Source: CBDAPX01 sp965198725 (GTDB taxonomy: Bacteria; Pseudomonadota; Alphaproteobacteria; Rhodobacterales; Rhodobacteraceae). From it: DNA of 64,000 nucleotides. Below are positions 8,265 through 16,602 of this stretch, one piece after another. Numbering within the stretch: position 1 is the stretch's first letter; each line of letters begins with the position of its first letter. Location of the stretch: the NCBI GenBank assembly GCA_965198725.1, contig CBDAPX010000002.1, positions 496,001-560,000 on the forward strand, given 5' to 3'. Position numbers and translations under genes: made by a program. The notes beneath the pieces were generated by a model. That model did no database searches and had not been told where the DNA came from. It was given only the letters and a program-made list of their open reading frames with translations.

Positions 8265-10225
8265 GGGTCAGAAATACCCGTGAACTCTTTGATCTTGCCT
8301 TCGCGTGCCAGTTTATACAGGCCCTTGCGGTCCCGACGTTCGCATTCCTCGATCGTGGTTGCGACATGCACTTCGACAAAGGCGCCATAGCCTTCGATGT
8401 CTTCGCGGACGGCGCGACGTGTTGTGGCGTAAGGTGCAATCGGGGCGCAGATGGCGATCCCGCCGTTTTTGGTGATCTCGGACGCGACATAGCCGATGCG
8501 ACGAATGTTGAGGTCGCGGTGCTCTTTGGAAAAGCCCAGCTCGCTCGACAGGTTTTTACGCACGATGTCACCATCCAGCAGGGTTACCGGACGGCCACCC
8601 ATTTCCATCAGCTTGACCATCAGCGCGTTCGCGATGGTGGATTTGCCCGAACCGGAGAAGCCGGTGAAGAACACGGTGAAACCCTGCTTGGAGCGCGGCG
8701 GCTTGGTGCGGCGGAGTTCTGTCACAACTTCTGGGAACGAGAACCATTCCGGGATTTCCAGACCTTCGGCCAAGCGGCGGCGCAGCTCGGTGCCCGAGAT
8801 GTTCAGGATGGTGACGTTATCCCGATCTTCGATCTCGTCATTCGGCTCGTAATGCGCGCGCTCTTTGACAAAAACCATGTGTTTGAAGTCGACCATTTCG
8901 ATGCCGATTTCTTCGGCATGTTCGCGGAACAATTCCTGCGCATCATAGGGGCCATAAAAATCTTCGCCTGTCGAATTCTTGCCCGGGCCTGCGTGGTCGC
9001 GGCCGATGATGATATGGCTACAGCCGTGGTTTTTCCGGATGATCCCGTGCCAGACCGCTTCGCGTGGGCCTGCCATCCGCATCGCCAGGTTCAACAGCGA
9101 CATGGTTGTGGTCGATGCCGGGTATTTGTCCAGAACCGCCTCATAGCAACGCACGCGGGTAAAGTGGTCCACGTCGCCCGGTTTTGTCAGGCCGACAACC
9201 GGGTGGATCAGCAGGTTGGCTTCGGCTTCGCGCGCGGCGCGGAACGTCAGTTCCTGGTGGGCACGGTGCAGCGGGTTGCGCGTTTGGAACGCAACGATTT
9301 TGCGCCAGCCCAGTTTGCGGAAATAGGCGCGCAGCTCGTTCGGTGTGTCGCGGCGGGCGCGGAAGTCATAGTGAACCGGCTGTTGGATGCCGGTGATCGG
9401 ACCGCCAAGGTAAACCTTGCCTGCGGTGTTGTGCAGATAGTTCACAGCCGGGTGGGCCTGATCATCTGCACCGAACACCTTTTCGGCTTCTTTGGATTTG
9501 TCCGGGGTCCAGCGGTCGGTGACGGTCATGGTGCCAAGGATGACGCCTTCCTGATCGCGCAGGGCGATGTCCTGACCGATCTCGATGCTGTCGGCAAAAT
9601 CTTCGGACACGTCCAGGGTGATCGGCATTGGCCAAAATGCGCCGTCTGCGAGGCGCATGTTGTCCACAACGCCGTTGTAATCTGCTTCGCTCAGGAAACC
9701 TTTGAGCGGGTTGAAACCGCCGTTCATCAACAGTTCGAGGTCACAGATCTGGCGCGGGCTCATGTCCCAGGACGTCAGCTCGGCGGCTTCCATCTTCATT
9801 TTCTGTACGCTCTCGTCAGAGACGTAAAGCTCCGGAATAGGGGCAAGGTTATTCTGCATCAGTTTGGTCCTATGCTTTAGGGGAGAAAGGCCAGAGGTGG
9901 TGCCGGTCAGTTCGGCGTGAAGCGCGTCATACTCTGCAAATTTTCGCGCAAGAAATTGGTCCGTAAGGCGGTTTTTTTCTGACGCCCCGCGGGGGGTTAT
10001 GGTGTAGGCAAAGCGTTGACGCTTATCGGGTCCGTCCCGGTCGGTGACTTTGACAAACCCGGCGTCGGTTGCCGTGCGCAAAAGCGTATTGAGCCGTCCC
10101 AGCGACAGTCCCAGCGCGCCGGCGGTTGCCCGTTGTGACGCATCCGGCGCCAATTCAAGCTGGCGCAGGAGCCGAAAGAGCTGATCCTGCTCTTCAAGGC
10201 TAAGCTGTGTGGGTGCCGTTGGCAT
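8126..10225 (-). CDS. MarR-EPS-like winged helix fused to bifunctional ATP sulfurylase/APS kinase
   Basis: One 699-residue frame. Residues 1-105 resemble EPS-associated MarR-type regulators: a winged helix with ASQRATAGALGLSLGRLNTL and a C-terminal helix RLTDQFLARKFAEYDAL. From Met123 (ATG at 9859) it is a Sat-CysC enzyme. The sulfurylase has QTRNPLHRAHQELTFRAA and IIGRDHAGPG; the APS kinase has FTGFSGSGKSTIANAL (P-loop) and a C-terminal lobe ending LKLESMGLI. Together they convert sulfate to APS and then PAPS. An AGGA lies 9 bases before codon 123, so an enzyme without the regulatory domain could also be made. The final nine residues and TAG stop come from antisense acr3 sequence. Enzyme identity is sure; the working fusion is inference. 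Confidence 0.85.
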   Translation of the reverse strand: MPTAPTQLSLEEQDQLFRLLRQLELAPDASQRATAGALGLSLGRLNTLLRTATDAGFVKVTDRDGPDKRQRFAYTITPRGASEKNRLTDQFLARKFAEYDALHAELTGTTSGLSPLKHRTKLMQNNLAPIPELYVSDESVQKMKMEAAELTSWDMSPRQICDLELLMNGGFNPLKGFLSEADYNGVVDNMRLADGAFWPMPITLDVSEDFADSIEIGQDIALRDQEGVILGTMTVTDRWTPDKSKEAEKVFGADDQAHPAVNYLHNTAGKVYLGGPITGIQQPVHYDFRARRDTPNELRAYFRKLGWRKIVAFQTRNPLHRAHQELTFRAAREAEANLLIHPVVGLTKPGDVDHFTRVRCYEAVLDKYPASTTTMSLLNLAMRMAGPREAVWHGIIRKNHGCSHIIIGRDHAGPGKNSTGEDFYGPYDAQELFREHAEEIGIEMVDFKHMVFVKERAHYEPNDEIEDRDNVTILNISGTELRRRLAEGLEIPEWFSFPEVVTELRRTKPPRSKQGFTVFFTGFSGSGKSTIANALMVKLMEMGGRPVTLLDGDIVRKNLSSELGFSKEHRDLNIRRIGYVASEITKNGGIAICAPIAPYATTRRAVREDIEGYGAFVEVHVATTIEECERRDRKGLYKLAREGKIKEFTGISDPYDVPENPELSVETENVDVDNCAHQVLLKLESMGLINPNRNATIGA

Positions 10226-10241
10226 GGGGCGACTCTAAAAT

Positions 10242-10259
10242 ACGTTCACGCCTGAACGT
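10242..10259. promoter_or_regulatory. Perfect dyad upstream of the MarR-Sat-CysC gene
   Basis: ACGTTCA-CGCC-TGAACGT has 7-base perfect arms, starting 17 bases upstream of the ATG at 10225. Its position between promoter and start suits an operator. Binding by the gene's own winged-helix domain would be autoregulation, which is inference. Confidence 0.45.
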
Positions 10260-10274
10260 GTTGCACAAAAAGTG

Positions 10275-10290
10275 TGTTCAGCAAAGAACA
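10275..10290. promoter_or_regulatory. Second related dyad, same leader
   Basis: TGTTC-AGCAAA-GAACA carries 5-base arms sharing the TTCA/GAAC core of the dyad at 10242-10259, centred about 32 bases further upstream, roughly three helical turns. Two related dyads at that spacing suggest cooperative binding of one regulator. Confidence 0.35.
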
Positions 10291-10338
10291 AATTTGCTGC
10301 AAGTGCAAAATGTGTCCCCGAAGCCCCTGTTTTGCAGG

Positions 10339-12038
10339 TCAGATCAGCAGTGCTTTGGCATCCATGGCCTTTGTCAGAGCCGCTGCAAACACTGGATCTG
10401 ACACACCGCGCAATTCCAATTCCAGCAAATCTTGCCGGTTCGGGTCCAATGCGGCGGCTTCGAGGACGCTTTCCGACACCAAAAGCTCGACACCAAGGCG
10501 TTTGGTCTCGGCTTCCAAACGGCTGGCGGCGTTGACCGTGTCGCCGATGATCGTGCGGGGAGCATTCCCAACGGCACCGATTTCCCCAAGCACAATATCA
10601 CCCAGATGCAAGCCAATCCCGATGCGAACCTCAGGCGCGCCTTCCCCGATCAGCGTTTTGTTGAAATCCTCTAAGGCCGCCCCGATATCTGCTGCCGCGC
10701 GCAACGCGGCTTTTGCGCTGTCATGGGCGGTGTCCAGTTCAAACAGGGCCAAAAGCCCATCGCCAAGATATTTGTCGACCGTTCCGCCTTGGGCACCAAT
10801 GGCAGGGACGATGGCATCAAAAAAACGGTTCAGCAGAAAGACAACGTCATAAGGCAGTTGCCCGTGGTTCTGGCCGTAAACCCGCGCATATCGAGAAACA
10901 GGATCGCCAATCGTTTTTCCTGACCTTGCGTGGCATGCGCCCGCGCCCGGCGCCCGTCAGGTTCAAACACGCGAAACACGGTCAGGGGCGATTTGGGTTC
11001 GATCATACAGGCCAACCGGGTGTTGGACGCGGCATTCACGGCGCGCAAACTGCGTTCTTCTGCCGGTCCGGGCGGCGGCAGACTGTCGAGCCCGGCTTCG
11101 ACCACAACCCGGCATGTCGTACATCGCCCGCGCCCCCCGCAGAGCGCCGTGTGTGGCACGCCGGTTGTTTTTGACATTTGCAACAGGGTCAGTCCCTTTG
11201 GGGCCGAAACCTCTGGACCATTCACGTAGTGAATTCGGACGGACGCCCGAGCCGTGATAAATTTGCGCACGGCGTAGATCCCGGCGACCAAAACCAACAC
11301 GGCGACAAAGCTGTAAAAGGCCCGGTTCGACATCGCCAGCAGCTGTGCAATACCTTCGGGTGGTGGAAAGTTATGCTCTTGCAACAGCCTGCCGATGCCG
11401 GTTTTTAGGTTGTATTCCAGCGCCACGCGGCGCCCTTCGGTGACATATCCCAACATGGCCAAGACCGGGACCATTGTGGCGAACGCGGCCAGTGCGGGCA
11501 GGTGGCGGTTCCACCAGTCTTGCGTGCGCAACCAGAAATGCACGCCGATACAGCCATGTATCCAAACAGCAAACAGCAAAAGGTTTTGCATGATGCCATC
11601 ATCGGTTTGCCAGATCAGGCTGATCAGGTACGGGTACCGGTCATCAACCCCGTAAATTTCATGTCCCGCACGGGTGAACAGGACATGATCAATCAAAACG
11701 AACGGGATCAACAGACCCAGCGCAAGCTGCAACGCCTCGCTAAGCGGCATACGCAGGGATCGGCGCAATGCCAGTTTGCCAAGTGCCAGTACCACATGGG
11801 TCAGGGCCGCGCCGTATATGACGATGGTTCCTACCGCGCTGCGCGTGACCTCTTGTCGGATCTCTTGGATGACGTCCATCCAGGTCGGTGATACCAACCC
11901 TGCCGCAATGTTTAGAAAGTGGAAAAAGGCATAGAGCATCAGCACGAGGCCACTGACGATGCGCAGGCGTGTTGCCCAAGTTCCGCGCCACAATGCGTCC
12001 AAAATTGTCCTCCGTACCCGGCTGCTCTTTGCCAGCAT
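10339..12038 (-). pseudogene. Frameshifted membrane-[2Fe-2S] ferredoxin-adenylate cyclase protein
   Basis: Three parts in order. First, an N-terminal membrane region (about residues 20-270) with six or so helices, including HVLFTRAGHEIYGVDDR. Second, a plant-type ferredoxin domain with CGGRGRCTTC and a later Cys (TRLACMIE). Third, a class III nucleotide cyclase: LAILFLDMRGFT, KYLGDGLLALFE, RTIIGDTVNAASRLE. The proteins match only if one base is restored near 10861, where the minus strand has GGG; GGGG would read on as GQLPYDVVFLLNRFF. As given, the first frame ends shortly after the metal-binding DMRGFT, and the rest of the cyclase is in another frame. The role would be redox-sensed cAMP or cGMP synthesis at the membrane. 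Decay and sequencing error are both possible. Confidence 0.75.
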
Positions 12039-12130
12039 GGTGTGCGCCGCTCATTCGGTCAATGTCAGCGTTTGCGTTGGTTGTCAAAGCGACCGCAACA
12101 TGATGAGGTGGTCGTGAAGGAGTTCTTTTT

Positions 12131-12763
12131 ATGCGATTTTTTTGGGTTCTCTGCTGCGTCATCGCCGGCGCGTCCATGGCGGTGGCACAGGATTTTGATA
12201 CGTCTCTGAAAGGACGTGGCCTGATTTACCATGTCGATGTCGATCTGACGCGGGCCCAGAAACGCGCCATCAAACGGTTTCAGGGACGCGCCGCTTTTTT
12301 CGGTGCTTTGGCGGTCAACGTTAAAGACCAAACCGAAGCTGCCGCAGGCGCGATGTGGGGGGTGCACGACCTGAAAGTCGCGCAGGATATGGCTTTGCGG
12401 TCCTGCCAAAGCAAAACAGAGACGCCTTCGGATCGCGTTCTGTTGGCGTCGATCGTGCCCGCGAACCAAGGCCGAACACAGCCAAAGGTCACCCTGTCAC
12501 GCTCTGCGTTGGAAGGGATGACCGAAATGCTGGATCGTCAGTCTGTCGTTGACCGCAAGTATGGGGCCTTTGCCGCAACGCGCCTGTGGGCTTGGGGATG
12601 GGTCACCAACCGCGACAGCGAAGAACAGGCCAAGGCAGAAGCCATGGAAAGTTGCCAGCAAAATTCAGCCCGGGCAGGGCGCAGTCAGTCAGCGGAATGG
12701 CGGCGGCGTGTCATTGACCAAAACGACAACACCTGCCGCATCATTCACATCACGCGGCCTTAG
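12131..12763 (+). CDS. Exported protein of unknown function, two similar halves
   Basis: A 210-residue protein with a signal peptide (hydrophobic residues 3-16, probable cleavage after AVA-QD). After it, two blocks resemble each other: AAFFGALAVN...GAMWGVHDLKVAQDMALRSC and YGAFAATRLWAWGWV...EEQAKAEAMESC. Each half is a small strand-rich unit ending in an Ala-rich helix and a Cys, reminiscent of DUF4189-type repeats, but the family is not certain. The paired Cys residues could form disulfides in the periplasm. It overlaps the 3' end of trxB by 4 bases on the opposite strand. An ATG preceded by GGAG (12119-12122) sets the start. Confidence 0.7.
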   Translation: MRFFWVLCCVIAGASMAVAQDFDTSLKGRGLIYHVDVDLTRAQKRAIKRFQGRAAFFGALAVNVKDQTEAAAGAMWGVHDLKVAQDMALRSCQSKTETPSDRVLLASIVPANQGRTQPKVTLSRSALEGMTEMLDRQSVVDRKYGAFAATRLWAWGWVTNRDSEEQAKAEAMESCQQNSARAGRSQSAEWRRRVIDQNDNTCRIIHITRP

Positions 12764-13704
12764 CCCTCGTTTTCGGCCAAAAAGCGTTCGGCATCCAACG
12801 CGGCCATGCAGCCCATACCGGCGCTGGTGATCGCCTGACGATAGACCGGGTCGGTGATGTCCCCTGCGGCGAAGACGCCGGGGATGGATGTTTCCGCTGT
12901 GCCCGGGGTCACTTTGACATAGCCGCCCATGTAGGTTTCCAGCTGGTCCTTGACCAGTTCATTGGCCGGTGCGTGCCCGATGGCAACGAACACACCCTTG
13001 GCGGGGATCTCTTTGACCTCACCTGTCTGGGTGTGTTTCACGCGGATTGCTTCGACGCCCAGCGGGCTATCGGTCCCCACAACCTCGTCCAATTCGTGGA
13101 ACCACAGCGGTTCGATCTTCGGGTGCTTCAGCAACCGATCTTGCAGGATCTTTTCGGCGCGCAGTTCGTCGCGGCGATGCACCAGCGTTACTTTGGACGC
13201 GAAATTGGTCAAAAACAGTGCTTCTTCCACGGCTGTGTTGCCGCCGCCAATCACGGCGATTTCCTGTCCACGATAGAAAAATCCGTCACAGGTCGCGCAG
13301 GCTGACACGCCAAAACCTTTGAATTTCTCCTCGGATGGCAGGCCCAGCCATTTCGCGCGGGCCCCCGTCGCCAGAATCACGGCATCAGCTGTATAAACCG
13401 TGCCGCTATCGCCCTTGGCAGTGAAGGGACGTTTGGACAGGTCCAGATCGCTGATAATGTCGCCGATGATTTCGCATCCCATTGCTTTTGCATGGTCTTG
13501 CATCCGCACCATCAGGTCGGGGCCCTGAACCTCAGTATCGCCGGGCCAATTTTCCACCTCGGTCGTGGTGGTCAGCTGGCCCCCCGGTTCAATGCCTTGA
13601 ACGAGGATCGGGTTCAGCATCGCGCGGCTGGCATAAACACCGGCTGTATACCCCGCCGGGCCAGACCCGATGATCAGAACTTTGGTGTGGCGTGTTTCGG
13701 CCAT
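12760..13704 (-). CDS. trxB: Thioredoxin-disulfide reductase
   Basis: FAD- and NADPH-dependent cytoplasmic flavoenzyme that keeps thioredoxin reduced. Present are the FAD motif IIGSGPAGYTAGVYASRA, GGQLTTTTEVENWPG, the redox-active CATC in SACATCDGFFYRG, the NADPH motif VIGGGNTAVEEALFLTN and the C-terminal GVFAAGDITDPVYRQAITSAGMG split by normal linkers. The frame is open upstream to 13833, but ATG 13704 is chosen: it has AGGGGGAT just before it and gives 314 residues, the usual length, beginning MAETRHTKV. It is divergent from an Lrp/AsnC gene, a pairing common in alphaproteobacteria, with a long AT-rich dyad between them. Confidence 0.97.
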   Translation of the reverse strand: MAETRHTKVLIIGSGPAGYTAGVYASRAMLNPILVQGIEPGGQLTTTTEVENWPGDTEVQGPDLMVRMQDHAKAMGCEIIGDIISDLDLSKRPFTAKGDSGTVYTADAVILATGARAKWLGLPSEEKFKGFGVSACATCDGFFYRGQEIAVIGGGNTAVEEALFLTNFASKVTLVHRRDELRAEKILQDRLLKHPKIEPLWFHELDEVVGTDSPLGVEAIRVKHTQTGEVKEIPAKGVFVAIGHAPANELVKDQLETYMGGYVKVTPGTAETSIPGVFAAGDITDPVYRQAITSAGMGCMAALDAERFLAENEG

Positions 13705-13848
13705 TGCATCCCCCTGGTTGCGTTGCACGCGACGCACTTCCCCAATGCGCCGGACACCGGATATAGCGATGGCGGATGCCATATGAAACCCCCCGCAGCT
13801 GCGGCGTGTTCGGACGGGAAGAATGCCGTTCAATCAGGCATAATCGCG

Positions 13849-13878
13849 AATAATATTACTCGGATGCGAAATATTATT
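13849..13878. promoter_or_regulatory. AT-rich dyad in the trxB-lrp intergenic region
   Basis: AATAATATT (13849-13857) and AATATTATT (13870-13878) form 9-base perfect arms around a 12-base spacer, 54 bases before the lrp start and about 145 bases before trxB. An AT-rich palindrome beside an Lrp/AsnC gene is the usual place for its own operator, so it may control both divergent genes. Confidence 0.5.
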
Positions 13879-13931
13879 GCGGGCAGACCGGCTGCTGTTA
13901 TAACAAAACCGAATTCTTGGGGGAGGCCTGC

Positions 13932-14432
13932 ATGGTTACGACGCGACTCGATCCAATCGACCGGAAGATTCTGGCCGAGCTGCAAGCCGATGGGCGTATG
14001 ACCAATGTGGAACTGGCCAAACGGGTCGGAATCTCGGCGCCACCTTGCCTGCGCCGGGTGCGGACTTTGGAAGAGGCGGGTTATATCAAAGGCTATCACG
14101 CCGAAGTCGACAGCCGGGAATTAGGTTTTGAAGTGCAAGTCTTTGCAATGGTCGGGCTGGACAGCCAAGCCGAGGTTGAACTGACCGCATTCGAGGAACG
14201 CTGCCGCCAGTGGCCGCTGGTCAGAGAGTGTCATATGCTGAACGGCGAGGTCGATTTCATTCTGAAATGTGTGGCACCCGATCTCAGCAGTTTTCAAAGC
14301 TTTTTGACCGGCGAATTGCTGACCACGCCAAACGTGGCCAGCGTCAAGACTTCCCTTGTCATCCGTGGCGCCAAGGATGAGCCGGGTGTGCCGTTCGACG
14401 TTCTGGAAGAACGGCTCAGCCGCGACGCCTGA
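13932..14432 (+). CDS. Lrp/AsnC family transcriptional regulator
   Basis: A 166-residue DNA-binding protein. The N-terminal winged helix-turn-helix is classical: LDPIDRKILAELQADGRMTN, then VELAKRVGISAPPCLRRVR. It is followed by a RAM ligand-binding domain with FEVQVFAMVGLDSQ and PLVRECHMLNGEVDFILKC. Such proteins form octamers and respond to amino acids. The start ATG 13932 is preceded by GGGGGAGG and is preferred over TTG 13917. It is divergent from trxB; this conserved neighbourhood suggests it helps regulate thioredoxin reductase or itself. The stop is 2 bases from the convergent Hint gene stop. Confidence 0.9.
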   Translation: MVTTRLDPIDRKILAELQADGRMTNVELAKRVGISAPPCLRRVRTLEEAGYIKGYHAEVDSRELGFEVQVFAMVGLDSQAEVELTAFEERCRQWPLVRECHMLNGEVDFILKCVAPDLSSFQSFLTGELLTTPNVASVKTSLVIRGAKDEPGVPFDVLEERLSRDA

Positions 14433-14434
14433 AC

Positions 14435-15211
14435 TCAGGCGCCAACGGCATAGATCGGACCGTCACCTGCACGCGGGTAGGCAATTGGTCCAAACGACGT
14501 CAGATAATTTGCGTGTGGGAACAGTTTCAGGAACACGTCACGCATGGCGTGGCCGATGCTGCGCGCAGCGTTGGGGCCGGGGTGGTACGATTCGAATTCC
14601 AGCCCGCCGACCCGAATGGCGGCATGACGCGGCAAACAGATATGGAACAGCTCAACCGGCGTTGGCGGGGCTGTTTCAACCACGTTGACGCCGTCAATGA
14701 ACTCGGCGGTGGGTGTCAGCATTTTGGCATCCGCCCCAACGCCGCGCAGGTGCGGCGGAGTGTTCAACAGCCGCGCGGCAGGCCCGGTGATCAAACACGC
14801 GTTTGGACGGGCAACGCCGAAGCTGTCGGTCATGATCCGTGTCAGTGGCAGCCGGCGGCGATTTGCCAGTGGCTGTCCCGGCACAACTGTGGTGCGCCCA
14901 ATCCAGATGATCGGCTGTTCAAAACCATCTGCGGTGACGATTTTGTCGCCCGGCAACAGGTCTTCGATCGCCATAGGCCCGGACACGGTTTCTACTAGAG
15001 ATCCGCGCGAAAACGCGCAAAACGCATCTTCGAAAACGGGCAGGGCCGGGGCCACGTGACGACTTTCGACAATGGACCCGTCACGCGTAAGTGCATTTGT
15101 CACATACCGGCGCAGTTGCGGTTGAGCAGAGGATTTTTGAGCGGCGTGAGCAGGCAGCTCTTTTGGGGCGCGGGGCGCTGGCACGCGCACCACGATGGGG
15201 GACGTTGGCAT
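14435..15211 (-). CDS. Hint (Hedgehog/intein-type) domain protein
   Basis: A 258-residue protein with a disordered Pro/Ala-rich start (residues 1-70) and then a Hint-fold module: FCAFSRGSLVETVSGPMAIE, LLPGDKIVTADGFEQPIIWI, NRRRLPLTRIMTDSFGVARP and VELFHICLPRHAAIRVGGLE. This type is abundant in Rhodobacterales, often at the end of surface or secreted proteins. Canonical self-splicing needs an N-terminal Cys/Ser and a C-terminal His-Asn; here a Cys occurs at FCAFSRG, but no terminal HN pair is seen, so protein splicing is unlikely. Function unknown. An upstream terminator separates it from the next same-strand gene. Confidence 0.8.
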   Translation of the reverse strand: MPTSPIVVRVPAPRAPKELPAHAAQKSSAQPQLRRYVTNALTRDGSIVESRHVAPALPVFEDAFCAFSRGSLVETVSGPMAIEDLLPGDKIVTADGFEQPIIWIGRTTVVPGQPLANRRRLPLTRIMTDSFGVARPNACLITGPAARLLNTPPHLRGVGADAKMLTPTAEFIDGVNVVETAPPTPVELFHICLPRHAAIRVGGLEFESYHPGPNAARSIGHAMRDVFLKLFPHANYLTSFGPIAYPRAGDGPIYAVGA

Positions 15212-15443
15212 TGGCGATCAAGCCCTTCAGGCTGGTCAGATCTGCGTCGGCCCCCACCGACAACGACAGACGGACACAATAGTTGCGTTACTGTCTTTCT
15301 GTGTCCGGATATCTAGAAATTGCCTCAATGTGTCAAGAAATCGCCTTATTCTCGGTTAATGCCGGGCATAATCCGGCGTTTTCTCGACGAATTGTTTCTG
15401 AGACTTAAGGCAATCCTGCCACATTCTGAGTCGAATTTGACAA
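15212..15443. other. Intergenic stretch, probable promoter region of the Hint gene
   Basis: Together with the terminator at 15444-15473 and the short gap to 15555, this makes a 344-base space. It is richer in AT than its neighbours. A GCCGG-7-CCGGC dyad at 15361-15377 is visible. No convincing coding frame is present, and short overlapping frames here share no codon bias. I see no RNA gene. Confidence 0.4.
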
Positions 15444-15473
15444 AAACCCGCCTTGCTTTTGCAAGACGGGTTT
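15444..15473 (-). terminator. Rho-independent terminator of the 51-aa gene
   Basis: On the minus strand AAACCCG and CGGGTTT close a stem that continues through TTGC and GCAA to a four-base loop, with one internal mismatch, followed by TTTTTG. It lies 83 bases after the stop of the 51-codon gene at 15556-15711. Confidence 0.75.
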
Positions 15474-15555
15474 GTGTCCGGACGCACCAGGCAGCGTTGC
15501 GACCGGGACCCTTGGATGCGGCGCCAGGCAGCAAATGCCGCCAAGGGGAGATTTG

Positions 15556-15711
15556 TCAGGCCAGGTGCAGGCGGCGCTTGTGAACAAACGCGGTGCCGTC
15601 GCGACGCGCGATCATGTCAGCGCGGCGCGTGCCGCGTGCCCATGGCATGTCGACGGCTTCGGCGCGTGCGGTTGCAACAATCGAACGAATAAAGCGTGCT
15701 TTGGGTTTCAT
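15556..15711 (-). CDS. Small basic protein, 51 residues, function unknown
   Basis: Begins MKPKARFIRSIVATARAEAV, continues DMPWARGTRRADMIARRDG and ends VHKRRLHLA; 13 Arg or Lys residues, no signal peptide or membrane segment. The start ATG 15711 has GAGG about 10 bases upstream, and a good terminator follows, so it looks like a complete unit. The helix with alternating Arg/Ala and the basic tail suggest nucleic-acid or ribosome contact, but that is only inference. It lies between pgeF and the Hint gene on the same strand, 135 bases after pgeF. I recall similar short proteins in Rhodobacterales but cannot name a family. Confidence 0.65.
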   Translation of the reverse strand: MKPKARFIRSIVATARAEAVDMPWARGTRRADMIARRDGTAFVHKRRLHLA

Positions 15712-15846
15712 GTTTTCTCTGCCTCATTTCCCATTACGGGTTTTTTTGTTGACTGAAGACAGTTCTGACCGCCGATTTGGGCGGGTTTGGGGCAGGTCTG
15801 GGGTATCACTGGGTCTTTGCCGTGCCCAGTTTGCCGCATTCAACCG

Positions 15847-16602
15847 TCAGAGGCGAATGCCAGAGATCAATCGGCCGTAATCAGCTTCTTTCGCATGCGT
15901 TGCGCGGCGATAGGAAAAGAACCGATCCGGATCGGAATAGGTACAGTGGCGCGTCCATTCTGCTGATCCAACGCCCGCTGACCTCAGTCGGTGCAGGCCG
16001 TAACCCGGCAAATCGAAATGCAACCGCTCGCCCGTACCGTTTGCAAAGAACCGCGCGTTTTCCGGATCATCGTTCAGGAAGGTATCCAGAAACTCTGGCC
16101 CGACCTCATAGGCGCGCTGACTTATCGAAGGTCCAATCACCGCGATCGTGTTGGCCCGATCACCGCCGATCTTTTCCATCGCATCCAGCGTCGCTTCCAA
16201 AACCCCGTCCAGCGCCCCACGCCACCCGGCATGTGCAGCGCCCACGACACCGGCTGTGTGATCAGCGAAAAGAACAGGCTGACAATCGGCCGTCAAAATG
16301 GACAGGACCAGACCGGGCTCTGCGGTGACCATGGCGTCGGCCTTGGGCCGCGCATCATCGGCTTTTGTAACCGTGATGACGTCTGCGGAATGCGTTTGGT
16401 GCACAGCCATCAACGTGGACATGTCCGCATCCAGCGCCGCTGCGGCACGCTCTCTGTTCACGGTCACTGCGGCGACCTGGTCGGATGACCCCGTGCCACA
16501 GTTCAGGCCTTCGAAAATTCCCGATGATGCCCCGCCTTTCCGCGTGAAAAACCCGTGTTTCAACGGGCTCAGATCGTCAGCCGTTATGATGTCGAGCGTC
16601 AT
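15847..16602 (-). CDS. pgeF: PgeF/YfiH family peptidoglycan editing factor (laccase domain)
   Basis: A 251-residue protein of the YfiH/polyphenol oxidase family. In enterobacteria PgeF removes wrongly incorporated L-Ser from UDP-MurNAc precursors; other members bind Cu or Zn and act on purine nucleosides. Key motifs are KHGFFTRKGGASSGIFEGLN near the N terminus, HQTHSADVI, LTADCQPVLFAD with the metal Cys, and AAHAGWRGALDGVLE with the metal His, all intact. The frame is open far upstream, but ATG 16602 overlaps the TGA of midA (ATGA) and is the clear start. Third gene of lgt-midA-pgeF. Confidence 0.93.
   Translation of the reverse strand: MTLDIITADDLSPLKHGFFTRKGGASSGIFEGLNCGTGSSDQVAAVTVNRERAAAALDADMSTLMAVHQTHSADVITVTKADDARPKADAMVTAEPGLVLSILTADCQPVLFADHTAGVVGAAHAGWRGALDGVLEATLDAMEKIGGDRANTIAVIGPSISQRAYEVGPEFLDTFLNDDPENARFFANGTGERLHFDLPGYGLHRLRSAGVGSAEWTRHCTYSDPDRFFSYRRATHAKEADYGRLISGIRL

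Noticed and set aside
8195..9880. 561-codon open frame on the plus strand
   Set aside because: It is the mirror of the Sat-CysC gene and has no recognisable domain.
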